A stretch of 64,000 bases of DNA, taken from Methylobacterium sp. BTF04 (lineage in GTDB: Bacteria; Pseudomonadota; Alphaproteobacteria; Rhizobiales; Beijerinckiaceae). The stretch spans positions 62,001 through 126,000 of the forward strand of contig NZ_JAAHTB010000004.1 of the NCBI RefSeq assembly GCF_010692745.1. Reading direction: 5' to 3'. The position numbers and the translations under genes were made by a program. Of this stretch, positions 1 through 8,062 are shown piece after piece (the first letter of the stretch is position 1; each line of letters starts with the position of its first letter). The notes under the pieces were generated by a model. The model did no database searches. It saw nothing but the letters and a program-made list of their open reading frames with translations, and was not told where the DNA came from.

Positions 1-305
1 GACCGGGCGAAATCCACCCGCGCCTCCGGTTCGAGGAGGAGGCGGGCGAGGAGCGCGCAGGCGAGCAGGGTCGCCACCAGTACCGGCAGGATGCGGCGGA
101 TGCGCCGCTCGTAGAACCCCGCCACCGTGAACCGCCCGGCGGCGACATCCGCGACGATCCCGTTGCCGATGACGTAGCCGGAGATCACGAAGAACACGTC
201 GACGCCGACGAAGCCGCCGCCGAGCGTCGCGACGCCCGCATGGAACAGCAGCACCACGAGGACGGCGAGCGCGCGCAGGCCGTCGATGTCGGGGCGGTAG
301 GTCAT
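1..305 (-). CDS. Acyltransferase-3 family protein, N-terminal part (gene cut by window start)
   Basis: Only the first ~101 residues are inside the window. They begin MTYRPDIDGLRALAVLVVLL and continue through a glycine-rich stretch to VDVFFVISGYVI. This is the hallmark N-terminus of the OafA/YrhL membrane acyltransferase-3 family, which O-acetylates or otherwise acylates surface polysaccharide or lipid sugars at the inner membrane. The early His (LFHAG) is the conserved catalytic-type histidine of the family. Two hydrophobic segments are visible. The next gene upstream on this strand is a second acyltransferase-3 protein, so both probably belong to one polysaccharide cluster. Whether a C-terminal SGNH domain is present cannot be told because the 3' part is missing. 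Confidence 0.85.
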   Translation of the reverse strand, partial: MTYRPDIDGLRALAVLVVLLFHAGVATLGGGFVGVDVFFVISGYVIGNGIVADVAAGRFTVAGFYERRIRRILPVLVATLLACALLARLLLEPEARVDFAR

Positions 306-313
306 GGCTGAGG

Positions 314-1465
314 TCAAGCCGAGGGCAGGGGGGCGCCCGCCCGCTCACCCGAGACGCGGGCGAGGATGCGCCGGCGCGCCGGCTCCTCCACCAGGAGATG
401 CATCGCCGCCGCCGCGGCGAGCGCCAGCGCCGTAGCGCAGGACGCCGCGAGCCAGGGGGCAGCCCCGAGCCGTCCGCCGAGCGCGACCTTGTCGAGGGTG
501 ACGAGCAGTGCGTGGGCGGGCGTGTGCAGCAGGTAGAGCGCGAAGGAGATCTTTCCGAGGAAGAGCGCGGCGGGGGCCACCAGGGGGCCGGAGCGGATGG
601 CCGCGCCGGCCAGAATCAGCGGCGCCCAAACCAGCACGGTGAGCCCGTTGTGCATCGGCGCGACCGGCAGGTGGGGGGCGGCCGACACTAGGGCGAGGGC
701 GGCGAGGGCCGCGGTCCCCAATAGCCCGGCCACCGGAAGCCGGACCCGGGTCCAGACCACGTAGAGCAGGAGGCCGGCGACGAATTCCGGCAGGCGCAGC
801 AGCGGGTTGTACTTGATGCCCTGTGCCAGGAGCTGCGCGCCGAGGCCCGCCCCCTCCGGGGCGATCAGCGAGACGCCGGGCGCCCAGCGGTTCCAGGCGA
901 GGATGGCGAGCGCGGTCGCGGCGAGCCACAGGACGAGGGTCGCCGCGGCCGCGCGGCCGGGCGCGCGCAGCACCACGGGGAGCAGCGCCGGAAAGGCGAG
1001 ATAGAAGAACGCCTCCGTCGAGATCGACCAGGACGGGCAATCGAGGGCGCAGGCCGCCCCCGGCACCCAGGCATGGAGGCCGAGCGGCGCCAGCACCGCG
1101 CTCGCGGCCATCAACCCCTGCAGCGGCGGGGGGGTCTTCACCACCCAGGCGGCGAGCCACGGCAGGGCGATGAGGAGCGACAGCAGGTAGACCGGATAGA
1201 CCCGCGCCACCCGCGCCCAACGAAAGCGTGCGACGGTCTCGCGGGTCGAGAGGTCCGCCTGCCGATACGTGTAGGCCAGGATGAAGCCCGACAGGACGAA
1301 GAAGAACGTCACTCCCGAATAGCCGAGCCCGATGGCCTGCGGGATGCTGGCTGGGTCGAAGTAGAAGGCGGCGTAGTGGAAGACCAGCACGTAGGCCGCC
1401 GCCACGAAGCGCAGGCTGGTGAGGGCCGGCAGCGTCGGCACGCGCGGATGCGGGCCGCCGGTCAC
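314..1465 (-). CDS. Acyltransferase-3 family membrane protein
   Basis: A 383-residue multi-pass protein. Near the N-terminus it reads LTSLRFVAAAYVLVFHYAAF, then GVTFFFVLSGFILAYTY, the paired motifs of acyltransferase 3, followed by RVARVYPVYLLSLL and about ten hydrophobic segments. It probably acylates an exopolysaccharide or O-antigen sugar at the inner membrane. I start it at GTG 1465 because this codon overlaps the TGA of the upstream polymerase gene (GTGA), which implies translational coupling. The same frame is open to 1690, but that extension is only a Pro/Arg-rich shadow of the upstream gene. The acyl donor and target sugar cannot be read from sequence. Confidence 0.85.
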   Translation of the reverse strand: MTGGPHPRVPTLPALTSLRFVAAAYVLVFHYAAFYFDPASIPQAIGLGYSGVTFFFVLSGFILAYTYRQADLSTRETVARFRWARVARVYPVYLLSLLIALPWLAAWVVKTPPPLQGLMAASAVLAPLGLHAWVPGAACALDCPSWSISTEAFFYLAFPALLPVVLRAPGRAAAATLVLWLAATALAILAWNRWAPGVSLIAPEGAGLGAQLLAQGIKYNPLLRLPEFVAGLLLYVVWTRVRLPVAGLLGTAALAALALVSAAPHLPVAPMHNGLTVLVWAPLILAGAAIRSGPLVAPAALFLGKISFALYLLHTPAHALLVTLDKVALGGRLGAAPWLAASCATALALAAAAAMHLLVEEPARRRILARVSGERAGAPLPSA

Positions 1466-2775
1466 GCCCGCCCCGCGATCACCGGAGCGACGGCGCGGTA
1501 GCGCAGGCCCAGGGCCGAGACGGCGAGCAGGAAGAACAGCCCGTTGGTGGCCTGGTAGAACACCGATTCGAACACCGCGACCATCAGGCCGAACAGCCAG
1601 ACCCGCAGGAACAGCATCGTGACCGGGTCGACGGCGGGGCTTCGCGCCTGGATCTGCAGGTCCGAGACCGGCCGCAGCACCAGCCACCACAGCGTGAGCG
1701 CGAGGCCGGGCAGGCCCGATTCCAGCGCGGTGTTGAGGTAGCCGTCATGGGCATCGGTGGCGCGGTTGACCCAGGTCGTGGCGTCGGCGCCGCCGCCGTA
1801 GAACACGCTCTCCCAGAACGCGCCGTAGCCGAAGCCGGTGAGCGGTTTCTTGGCGATGTTGTCGAGGGCGAACTCCCAGATCTCGGTGCGGCCGGTATAG
1901 GTCGGGTCCGCGGCGACCTGCGCGATGACGGCGCCGATCGTCGGCGACAGCACCGAGCCGAGTGTGGCGGCGAGCAGCAGGGCCAGGGGACCGAGCAGCA
2001 CGAGCCGGCGCCACCACGCGGCGCCCGACAGGGTGCAGGCCCAGGTCAGGCCGAGCACGGCGGGGGCCATCACCGCCGAGGTCTTGGCGTTGGTGAAGAC
2101 GAGGAACACGCTCGCCAGCACCACCACGGTGATGCCGAGGGCGCGCTGGCCCATCCGCGCCCAGAACAGGCCGACGATGATGAACAGGCCCATGGCCGCG
2201 CCGGCGCCGTTCTTGTGCGGGTAGACCCCGCGCCAGCTGCCCGCATGCTCGGGCTCGATCAGGTCGAGGGCGGTGTGCATGGCGCGCTCGGGTACGATCA
2301 CCAGGCCGAGATAGGAGACGACGAGGACGGTGAGCACGGCGCCGCCCAGCGCGGTGGCGAACTGGCGGACGTCGCGGGCGAGCACCAGCACGCTCACGGC
2401 GCCGGAAAACATGATGACCAGCGACACCAGCCGCCGGGCCGAGACCGCCGGTTCGATGGACAGGGTGGTGGAGACGCAGAGCCACACCGCCATCGCGACG
2501 ATCGGCACCGTCGCCAGCGGCCGCAGGGCCTCGCGCCCGCGCCACGCCAGCACGGCGGCGGAGGCCGCGCCCATGAACAGGAACAGGATCTGGTTGACCA
2601 CATTGCCGCCGGCGCGCGAGGCGGCGTTCTCGGCCGCCGTCCCGTCGAGGAACGGGTCCGCACCCACCAGCATGATGAGCCAGAACGCCACCATGATCCC
2701 GATGCGGAGCGCATCGGGGAGGTCCGCCCGCGCCGTCGGCGCGCGGGCCGCCTCGGAGACGATGCCCGTCGTCAT
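1462..2775 (-). CDS. O-antigen ligase / exopolysaccharide polymerase-like protein (ExoQ/Wzy_C type)
   Basis: A 437-residue protein with about ten transmembrane segments. It contains a large periplasmic loop with GVYPHKNGAGAAMGLF, a motif typical of ExoQ-like and WaaL/Wzy_C proteins, and later GRTEIWEFALDNIAKKPLTG and AHDGYLNTALESGLPG. The latter matches the family's conserved region in which a His and Gly precede the last helices. Role by family: polymerisation or ligation of undecaprenyl-linked sugars on the periplasmic face. It is coupled to the downstream acyltransferase (4-nt overlap). ATG 2775 begins MTTGIVSEAARAP. Specific polymer unknown. Confidence 0.8.
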   Translation of the reverse strand: MTTGIVSEAARAPTARADLPDALRIGIMVAFWLIMLVGADPFLDGTAAENAASRAGGNVVNQILFLFMGAASAAVLAWRGREALRPLATVPIVAMAVWLCVSTTLSIEPAVSARRLVSLVIMFSGAVSVLVLARDVRQFATALGGAVLTVLVVSYLGLVIVPERAMHTALDLIEPEHAGSWRGVYPHKNGAGAAMGLFIIVGLFWARMGQRALGITVVVLASVFLVFTNAKTSAVMAPAVLGLTWACTLSGAAWWRRLVLLGPLALLLAATLGSVLSPTIGAVIAQVAADPTYTGRTEIWEFALDNIAKKPLTGFGYGAFWESVFYGGGADATTWVNRATDAHDGYLNTALESGLPGLALTLWWLVLRPVSDLQIQARSPAVDPVTMLFLRVWLFGLMVAVFESVFYQATNGLFFLLAVSALGLRYRAVAPVIAGRA

Positions 2776-2982
2776 GGTCTGTCTCCCTGGCCCGGCGCGC
2801 CCACCGATCGTCGCGGGACATCGGCAGCCTAACGCCGTGCGCGCCCACCGCTATGCCGGCAGAATACTTTAAGAACCGGCAAAGGCCCGCGGGCCTGAAA
2901 TCCCGACGTTGCTTCCGGACTTCGCCGTACGGCTACGGGAGGACGGGGAAAGCCCCCGACGTCCCCGACGCGGACACCCCGA

Positions 2983-3582
2983 TCACTTCACCGTGTCTCC
3001 GTTCAGCCGGACCAAGGCAGAGACGGTTTCGGAGAGCACATGGCCGCGAACGCTGAGCAAGCCAAGGTTCAGAACGTAGGTGTCGGGGCGGCGGCGTCCG
3101 AGCCAGCCGTCACCACCCCGCACGAACAGGGCACGCGGCGGCGGAACGGCGGTTTTCAGATCCAGATGGGCCCGTGGGCCGTGCTTGTCGTGGACGATCC
3201 TGGCCGCGGCCACTGCGCTCCAGGGAAGGGTCAGGCCCGCCCGCCGGTCGGTGAAGCCCTGCGCTTCGAGGACCAAGGCCGGCCCGCGGCGAAGGAGGTC
3301 GGCGATCCCGAACAGGGTCTGCGGAAGCAGCGTAATGAGGGAGAACGACAGCATCGTCAGAAAGACGAGGGAGCCGACCGGGCGTTCTAGGATCCCCCGG
3401 CCGAGGGTCGCAACGCTCACGAGCCAGAGCGCGAGGAAAGGCACTGTGAAGCACACGCCGATCGCAGTTATTGCGCCGAGCCAGACCGTGCGGGCATGAG
3501 CCTGAAGAGGCAGTCGAACCTGCACCGGCGGGATGGCATAGGTTCGCGTGAACGTGATCTCGCCGGGGATTTCGATGATCAT
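2983..3582 (-). CDS. Hypothetical membrane protein with PH-like C-terminal part
   Basis: A 199-residue protein with two hydrophobic segments, near residues 34-58 (ending LALWLVSVATL) and 70-92 (SLVFLTMLSFSLITLLPQ). A soluble C-terminal portion follows, with LVLEAQGFTDRRAGLTLPWSAVAAARIV. Two membrane helices followed by a strand-rich part with 'G..D.....PWS.V..' resembles the STM3941-like / bacterial PH-like membrane proteins; this is a pattern judgement, not a firm family call. It stands alone between the polysaccharide cluster and the DJ-1/PfpI gene. Function unknown. Confidence 0.65.
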   Translation of the reverse strand: MIIEIPGEITFTRTYAIPPVQVRLPLQAHARTVWLGAITAIGVCFTVPFLALWLVSVATLGRGILERPVGSLVFLTMLSFSLITLLPQTLFGIADLLRRGPALVLEAQGFTDRRAGLTLPWSAVAAARIVHDKHGPRAHLDLKTAVPPPRALFVRGGDGWLGRRRPDTYVLNLGLLSVRGHVLSETVSALVRLNGDTVK

Positions 3583-3654
3583 CGGAGTGCTTCTGCCGGT
3601 GGCCCGGTTCAGCCGTAGTTTGCAGGTCTTTCGATTGCGTGCCCGTGCGCCCGA

Positions 3655-4356
3655 TCAACCGGGCGTTCCCCACGGACCGATCTGCGCCCCCGTGATGGTC
3701 CGCACGATCCGCTCGCGCTCGGTGCGCGAGGCCTGCAGGCGGGTGCGGGCGGCGGCCAGCACCGGCGGGCTCGCCCCGTCCGGGGTTCCGCTGCCGAAGG
3801 GCGGGGCGGGGGCGTATTCGAGGCCGAGCTGGATCGCCTCGGCCTCGGCCGGGTCCGTCAGTTCCGCGGCCAACGTCAGCGCGAAGTCGATCCCCGCCGT
3901 GACCCCGCCGCCGGTGATGAGGGCGCCATCGCGCACCACCCGTTCGGCCACCGGGACCGCCCCGAAGGCGGCGAGCAGGTCGAGGGCTGCCCAGTGGGTG
4001 GTGGCGCGCTTGCCGGCGAGCAGCCCGGCCGCGCCGAGCACCAGGGCGCCGGTGCATACGGAGGTGACGAAGCGGGCCGTGGCCGCCTGCCGGCGCACGA
4101 AGGCCAGCACGGTCTCGTCCTGCATCAGCGCGTTCACCCCGACTCCGCCGGGGATGCACAGCACGTCGAGGCGCGGACAATCGGCCATCCGCACCGTCGG
4201 CGTCAGCACGAGGCCGGTGGCGCTCGTCACCGGGGTGAGCCCCGCCGCCACGAGATGGACGCGGGCTTCGGGGATCATCGAAAACACCTCGTAGGGTGCG
4301 GTGAGGTCGAGCTGCTGCACGCCCGGGAAGGTGAGGAGGCCGATCTGGAGAGGCAT
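3655..4356 (-). CDS. DJ-1/PfpI family protein, isonitrile hydratase-like
   Basis: A 233-residue cytosolic protein of the class I glutamine amidotransferase-like (DJ-1/PfpI) fold. The nucleophile elbow is TSVCTGALVLGAAGLL with Cys101, followed by GKRATTHW. Asp17 (QQLDL), Cys101 and Thr102 fall at the positions that, as I recall, are reported as important in Pseudomonas isonitrile hydratase InhA. GGGVTAGIDFAL is also a subfamily signature. InhA hydrates isonitriles to N-formamides, but many homologues are annotated this way without biochemical proof. An AAGGAG ribosome-binding site lies 12 nt before ATG 4356. No AraC-type C-terminal domain is present. Confidence 0.8.
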   Translation of the reverse strand: MPLQIGLLTFPGVQQLDLTAPYEVFSMIPEARVHLVAAGLTPVTSATGLVLTPTVRMADCPRLDVLCIPGGVGVNALMQDETVLAFVRRQAATARFVTSVCTGALVLGAAGLLAGKRATTHWAALDLLAAFGAVPVAERVVRDGALITGGGVTAGIDFALTLAAELTDPAEAEAIQLGLEYAPAPPFGSGTPDGASPPVLAAARTRLQASRTERERIVRTITGAQIGPWGTPG

Positions 4357-4612
4357 GGCGTGTGAGCTCCTTGGGGGGCGGGACTTGACCTTAGAGGCGC
4401 ATGCCGATGCTGGGTACCCGCGATGCCATCGGGCCGGCCGTCCACGGGGCGCGCATACGACGTCGCGAATTTGACATTCCGGGCCGCATCATCGACACCG
4501 CCGGCCGTCGGGGGATCGACCGAAGCACGAGGCCGGCTGCCGGTCCGGAGCCGCGCATGACCGCCTTCTCGTCCTCTTCGTCCCATTCCATCTTGTGGCA
4601 AGTCGCCTTCGC

Positions 4613-6358
4613 ATGACCGCGCGCCAGGTCGCGCCGCGTCCGGCCCGTGGCGATGCGGGCGGATTCCTCGAATCCGTGTTGGCGGTGGCCTCCGCGAGCC
4701 ATGCCCGCGCCTGCGCGCTGCTGCTCGCGCTCTGCCTCGTCTGTTTCCTGCCCGGGCTGGCCTCGCTCCAGCCGATGGACCGCGACGAGCCGCGCTTCGC
4801 CCAGGCCTCGAAGCAGATGCGGGAGACCGGCGACTACGTCGACATCCGCTTCCAGGGCGAGGCCCGCCACAAGAAGCCGGTGGGGATCTACTGGGCGCAG
4901 GCGGCCACGGTCGCCGCCGGCGAGGCGTTGGGTGTTCCCCACGCCCGCACCACCATCGGGCTCTACCGCATCCCGTCGCTGATCGGCGCGGTGGCCGCCG
5001 GCCTGCTGGCCTATTGGGCGGCCCTGGCCTTCCTGCCCCGGCGCGGCGCGCTCCTGGCCGCCGCCCTGTTCTCCTCCTGCCTGATGCTGGTGGCCGAGGC
5101 ACATCTGGCCAAGACCGACGCGCTGCTCTGTGCCTGCACGGTGGCGAGCTTCGGCGGACTCGCCCGCGCCTGGCTCGGGCGCGGGCGGGCGCCCCTCGAC
5201 ACCGCGACGCTCATCGCGTTCTGGCTCGGCATGGCGATCGGCATCCTGGTCAAGGGGCCGATGGTGCCGCTGTTCTGCGGATTGGCCGCCCTCGTGCTCT
5301 CGGTCCGCGCCCGCTCCGGCGGCTGGCTCCTGGCGCTGCGCCCCGGCCTCGGCGCCGCCTTCACTCTTCTCATCGTGGCGCCGTGGTTCGCGGCCATCGC
5401 CTGGAAGAGCGGCGGCGCCTTCTACGGCGAGGCGGTGGGCCACGACATGCTGGGCAAGGTCGGCGGCGGCGCCGAGAAGCACTGGGCCCCGCCCGGCACC
5501 TACCTGCTGGTGTTCTTCGCCACGTTCTGGCCCGGCGCCGCCTTCGCGGCCTTGAGCGTTCCGTTCGCCTGGAGGCAGCGCGGCACCGATGCGGTGGCGT
5601 TCCTGCTCGCCTGGATCGTCCCCGCCTGGGCTTTGTTCGAGGCGGTGCCGACCAAGCTGCCGCATTACGTGCTGCCGCTGATGCCGGCGGTGGCGATCCT
5701 CACCATCCTGGCGCTGCAGCACGGATTTTTCGCAGGCCAGGAGGGGAAGCCGGGCCGTCCTCCGGTACCGCCGCTGCGCGCCCGCATCACCGTCGCTCTG
5801 GTGCCGCTGGTTCCGATGGCGTTGACGCTGGGCCTCGTCGGATTCGCCTGGAGCTTCGACCGGGTGGTGCCGTGGGCCGGCCTGCCGCTGCTCCTCGCCG
5901 CCTGCGCGCTGGCGGTCCTGGCCTTCGTCGCCTTCGGCCGTGGCGCCGTCGAGCGGGCGATGCTGCTCGGCATCGTCGCCGCTTCTCTGCTCGCGCCGGC
6001 GGTGCTCGGACTGACCCAACCGGCGCTCGCCGCCCTCAAGGTCTCGCCGCGTCTGGCCGCGATCCGCGACGGCCTGCCCTGCGCCGCCCCGATGGTGGCG
6101 AGCCTCGGCTATCGTGAGCCGAGCCTGGTTTTCCTGATCGGCACCGATCTCGCCACCCCCGGCACCGGGGCCGAAACCGTGGCGTTCCTCGGCGCCGGCG
6201 GCTGCCGCCTCGCCTTCGTGGAATCGCGCGCCGCCCCCGATTTCGCCGCGGCTTTGGCGCAATCCGGGTTGAATGCCCGGCCGGTCGGGCAGGTGTCCGG
6301 CTTCAACATCAACGGCGGCCGGCGGGTCGACCTCTCGGCCTATGCGGTGATCCCTTGA
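4613..6358 (+). CDS. ArnT-like glycosyltransferase, GT39/GT83 family
   Basis: A large inner-membrane glycosyltransferase (581 residues from ATG 4613; an in-frame GTG at 4595 would add six). The first periplasmic loop carries PMDRDEPRFAQASKQM, the acidic Asp/Glu motif of the GT-C superfamily that includes PMT and ArnT, followed by HKKPVGIYWAQAA. About twelve hydrophobic segments follow. Such enzymes transfer a sugar from a polyprenyl-phosphate carrier to lipid A, LPS core or protein on the periplasmic face. The stop overlaps the TTG start of the next gene, a polyprenyl-phosphate sugar synthase-type GT2, which would make its donor. The sugar and acceptor are not identifiable. Confidence 0.88.
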   Translation: MTARQVAPRPARGDAGGFLESVLAVASASHARACALLLALCLVCFLPGLASLQPMDRDEPRFAQASKQMRETGDYVDIRFQGEARHKKPVGIYWAQAATVAAGEALGVPHARTTIGLYRIPSLIGAVAAGLLAYWAALAFLPRRGALLAAALFSSCLMLVAEAHLAKTDALLCACTVASFGGLARAWLGRGRAPLDTATLIAFWLGMAIGILVKGPMVPLFCGLAALVLSVRARSGGWLLALRPGLGAAFTLLIVAPWFAAIAWKSGGAFYGEAVGHDMLGKVGGGAEKHWAPPGTYLLVFFATFWPGAAFAALSVPFAWRQRGTDAVAFLLAWIVPAWALFEAVPTKLPHYVLPLMPAVAILTILALQHGFFAGQEGKPGRPPVPPLRARITVALVPLVPMALTLGLVGFAWSFDRVVPWAGLPLLLAACALAVLAFVAFGRGAVERAMLLGIVAASLLAPAVLGLTQPALAALKVSPRLAAIRDGLPCAAPMVASLGYREPSLVFLIGTDLATPGTGAETVAFLGAGGCRLAFVESRAAPDFAAALAQSGLNARPVGQVSGFNINGGRRVDLSAYAVIP

Positions 6359-7098
6359 ACGAGCAGACCCCAATTCCGCGCCTCTCCGTGGTGGTGCCGG
6401 TGAAGAACGAGGCCGGCAACATCGCGAGCCTCGTCGCCGAGATCGGCGCCGCCTGCGCCCCCCTCGGCCCGTTCGAGGTGATCTATGTCGACGACGGCTC
6501 CACCGACGGCACCGCCGCCGCCCTGGCGGCGGCCCGCACCGGCCGGCCCTGGCTGCGGATCCTGCGCCACGCCCGCAGCGGCGGCCAATCGGCGGCGGTG
6601 CGCAGCGGCGTCGGGATCGCGCGCGGCCCCGTGGTGGCGACCCTCGACGGCGACGGCCAGAACGACCCGGCCTTCCTGCCCGCCTTGTTCGCGGCCCTGG
6701 AGGCGGGCGGCCCCCGCACCGGCCTCGCGCAAGGCCAGCGGGTTGGGCGCAAGGACGGCCGGCTGAAGACCTGGCAGTCGCGCATCGCCAATCGCGTGCG
6801 CGGCGCCATCCTCAAGGATTCCACCCGCGACACCGGCTGCGGCCTCAAGGTGTTTCGCCGCGAGATGTACCTGGCGCTGCCGTATTTCGACGCGCTGCAC
6901 CGGTTCATGCCGGCCCTGGTCGCCCGCGAGGGCTACGGCGTGGTCCATCGCGACGTGGTCGACCGGCCGCGTTTCACCGGGCACTCGAATTACGGGCTGT
7001 TCGACCGGCTCTGGGTCGGGCTCCTCGATCTCGCCGGCGTGTGGTGGCTGATCCGCCGCAAGCGGCCCGCGCCGGAGGCGACCGAGGTGGGCGCATGA
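6355..7098 (+). CDS. GT2 glycosyltransferase, dolichol/polyprenyl-phosphate sugar synthase type
   Basis: A 247-residue GT-A protein. It has LSVVVPVKNEAGNIASLV at residues 10-27, YVDDGSTDGT at about 44-53 and LDGDGQND at about 98-105 (the metal/nucleotide-sugar DxD), then DTGCGLKVFRRE and YGVVHRDVVDRPRFTGHSNY. This matches DPM1/ArnC-like enzymes that load a sugar from its nucleotide onto a polyprenyl phosphate at the cytoplasmic face. It lacks the pair of C-terminal membrane helices of ArnC; only a short hydrophobic GLLDLAGVWWLI is present. TTG 6355 overlaps the upstream stop (TTGA) and the stop overlaps the next ATG, so the three genes are translationally coupled. Confidence 0.88.
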   Translation: MNEQTPIPRLSVVVPVKNEAGNIASLVAEIGAACAPLGPFEVIYVDDGSTDGTAAALAAARTGRPWLRILRHARSGGQSAAVRSGVGIARGPVVATLDGDGQNDPAFLPALFAALEAGGPRTGLAQGQRVGRKDGRLKTWQSRIANRVRGAILKDSTRDTGCGLKVFRREMYLALPYFDALHRFMPALVAREGYGVVHRDVVDRPRFTGHSNYGLFDRLWVGLLDLAGVWWLIRRKRPAPEATEVGA

Positions 7099-7421
7099 TC
7101 ATCCAGCTCGCCGCGGACCTGCGCGGCTACGTCTACGACGTGTTCGTCACCCGCTTCGACGGGTGGCTGGTGTTCGGCATCCTGGCGCAGGCGGTGTTCG
7201 GCGCCCGCTTCATCCTGCAATGGCTGGCCTCCGAGCGGGCTGGCAAGAGCGTGATGCCGCTGTCGTTCTGGTTCCTGTCCATCGGCGGCGGGCTGATGAC
7301 CCTGGTCTACGGCCTGGTGCGGCGCGAACCGGTCATCATCTTCGGGCAGGCGCTCTCCACCGGCATCTACCTGCGCAACGTCGCCCTGATCCTGCGCGAG
7401 CGCCGCGCGCCGCGCTCATGA
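7095..7421 (+). CDS. LAB_N (lipid A biosynthesis N-terminal) domain membrane protein
   Basis: A 108-residue protein with three hydrophobic helices. It carries the LAB_N signature ARFILQWLASERAGKSVMPL then FWFLSIGGGLMTLVYGL and LSTGIYLRNVALILR. It overlaps the GT2 stop by ATGA. The domain is common beside GT2/GT39 genes and is thought to assist polyprenyl-linked sugar flipping or membrane anchoring, a role like that suggested for RgtF in rhizobial galacturonic-acid addition. That analogy is inference. The tight three-gene coupling supports a shared LPS/glycan-modification role. Confidence 0.88.
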   Translation: MIIQLAADLRGYVYDVFVTRFDGWLVFGILAQAVFGARFILQWLASERAGKSVMPLSFWFLSIGGGLMTLVYGLVRREPVIIFGQALSTGIYLRNVALILRERRAPRS

Positions 7422-7431
7422 CCGTGTGCCC

Positions 7432-8025
7432 ATGACTCCGCTGCCGGCCTTCTACGACGATCTCGACGCCAGTCTCGCCGAACTCTGGCGCCTGCTGGCG
7501 GAGGCGCCGGTCCTGCGCCGCAACGCCTTCCACATGCCGGCCCTCGCCACCGTCGATGCGTCCGGGCAGCCGCAGGTGCGCACGGTGGTCCTGCGCGAAG
7601 CCGACCCCGTCACCGGCACCCTGCGCTTCCACTGCGACCGCCGCTCGGAGAAGGCCGCCGCCATCGCCGCCTCGGGCCGGGCGGCCCTGCACGGCTACGA
7701 TTCCGCCCTGAAGATCCAGATCCGGGTGACGGGGTCCGCCCGGCTCCACACCGACGATGCCCTGGCGGAGGCGGCCTGGACCGGATCGCGCCCGATGAGC
7801 CGGATCTGCTACGGGGTGACGCCCGCCCCCGGGACGGCGCTGCCGACGGGGGATGCCTACGCGCTGCCGGACGAGGCGGAGGTGGCGCTCGGCCGCCCGC
7901 ATTTCTGCGCGACGGTGGTGACGGCGACGGCCCTCGACTTCCTGTTCCTCGACCGGCGCGGGCACCGCAGGGCCGGGTGGAGCCTGGTCGACGGGCAATG
8001 GGCGGGGCGCTGGCTGGCGCCCTAG
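7432..8025 (+). CDS. FMN-binding protein, pyridoxamine 5'-phosphate oxidase-like family
   Basis: A 197-residue split-barrel flavoprotein. MPALATVDASGQPQVRTVVL (about 29-48) and LRFHCDRRSEKAAAI are typical of the Alr4036/PNPOx-like family, and the C-terminus DFLFLDRRGHRRAGW resembles the PNPOx end. A cytosolic FMN-dependent oxidoreductase or FMN-binding role is expected; true PdxH activity is doubtful because the usual PLP-site residues are not obvious. ATG 7432 is chosen over GTG 7426. The gene follows the glycan trio by 10 nt and may be co-transcribed without functional relation. Confidence 0.82.
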   Translation: MTPLPAFYDDLDASLAELWRLLAEAPVLRRNAFHMPALATVDASGQPQVRTVVLREADPVTGTLRFHCDRRSEKAAAIAASGRAALHGYDSALKIQIRVTGSARLHTDDALAEAAWTGSRPMSRICYGVTPAPGTALPTGDAYALPDEAEVALGRPHFCATVVTATALDFLFLDRRGHRRAGWSLVDGQWAGRWLAP

Positions 8026-8031
8026 GAAACC

Positions 8032-8051
8032 CGCTCCCGCAGACGGGAGCG
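8032..8051. terminator. Hairpin between convergent genes
   Basis: Perfect 8-bp arms CGCTCCCG and CGGGAGCG with a CAGA loop lie directly between two convergent stop codons. There is no T-run, so a classical Rho-independent terminator is uncertain, but the position suggests a bidirectional stop or mRNA 3'-end stabiliser. Confidence 0.5.
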
Positions 8052-8062
8052 GACGCGTCGGC

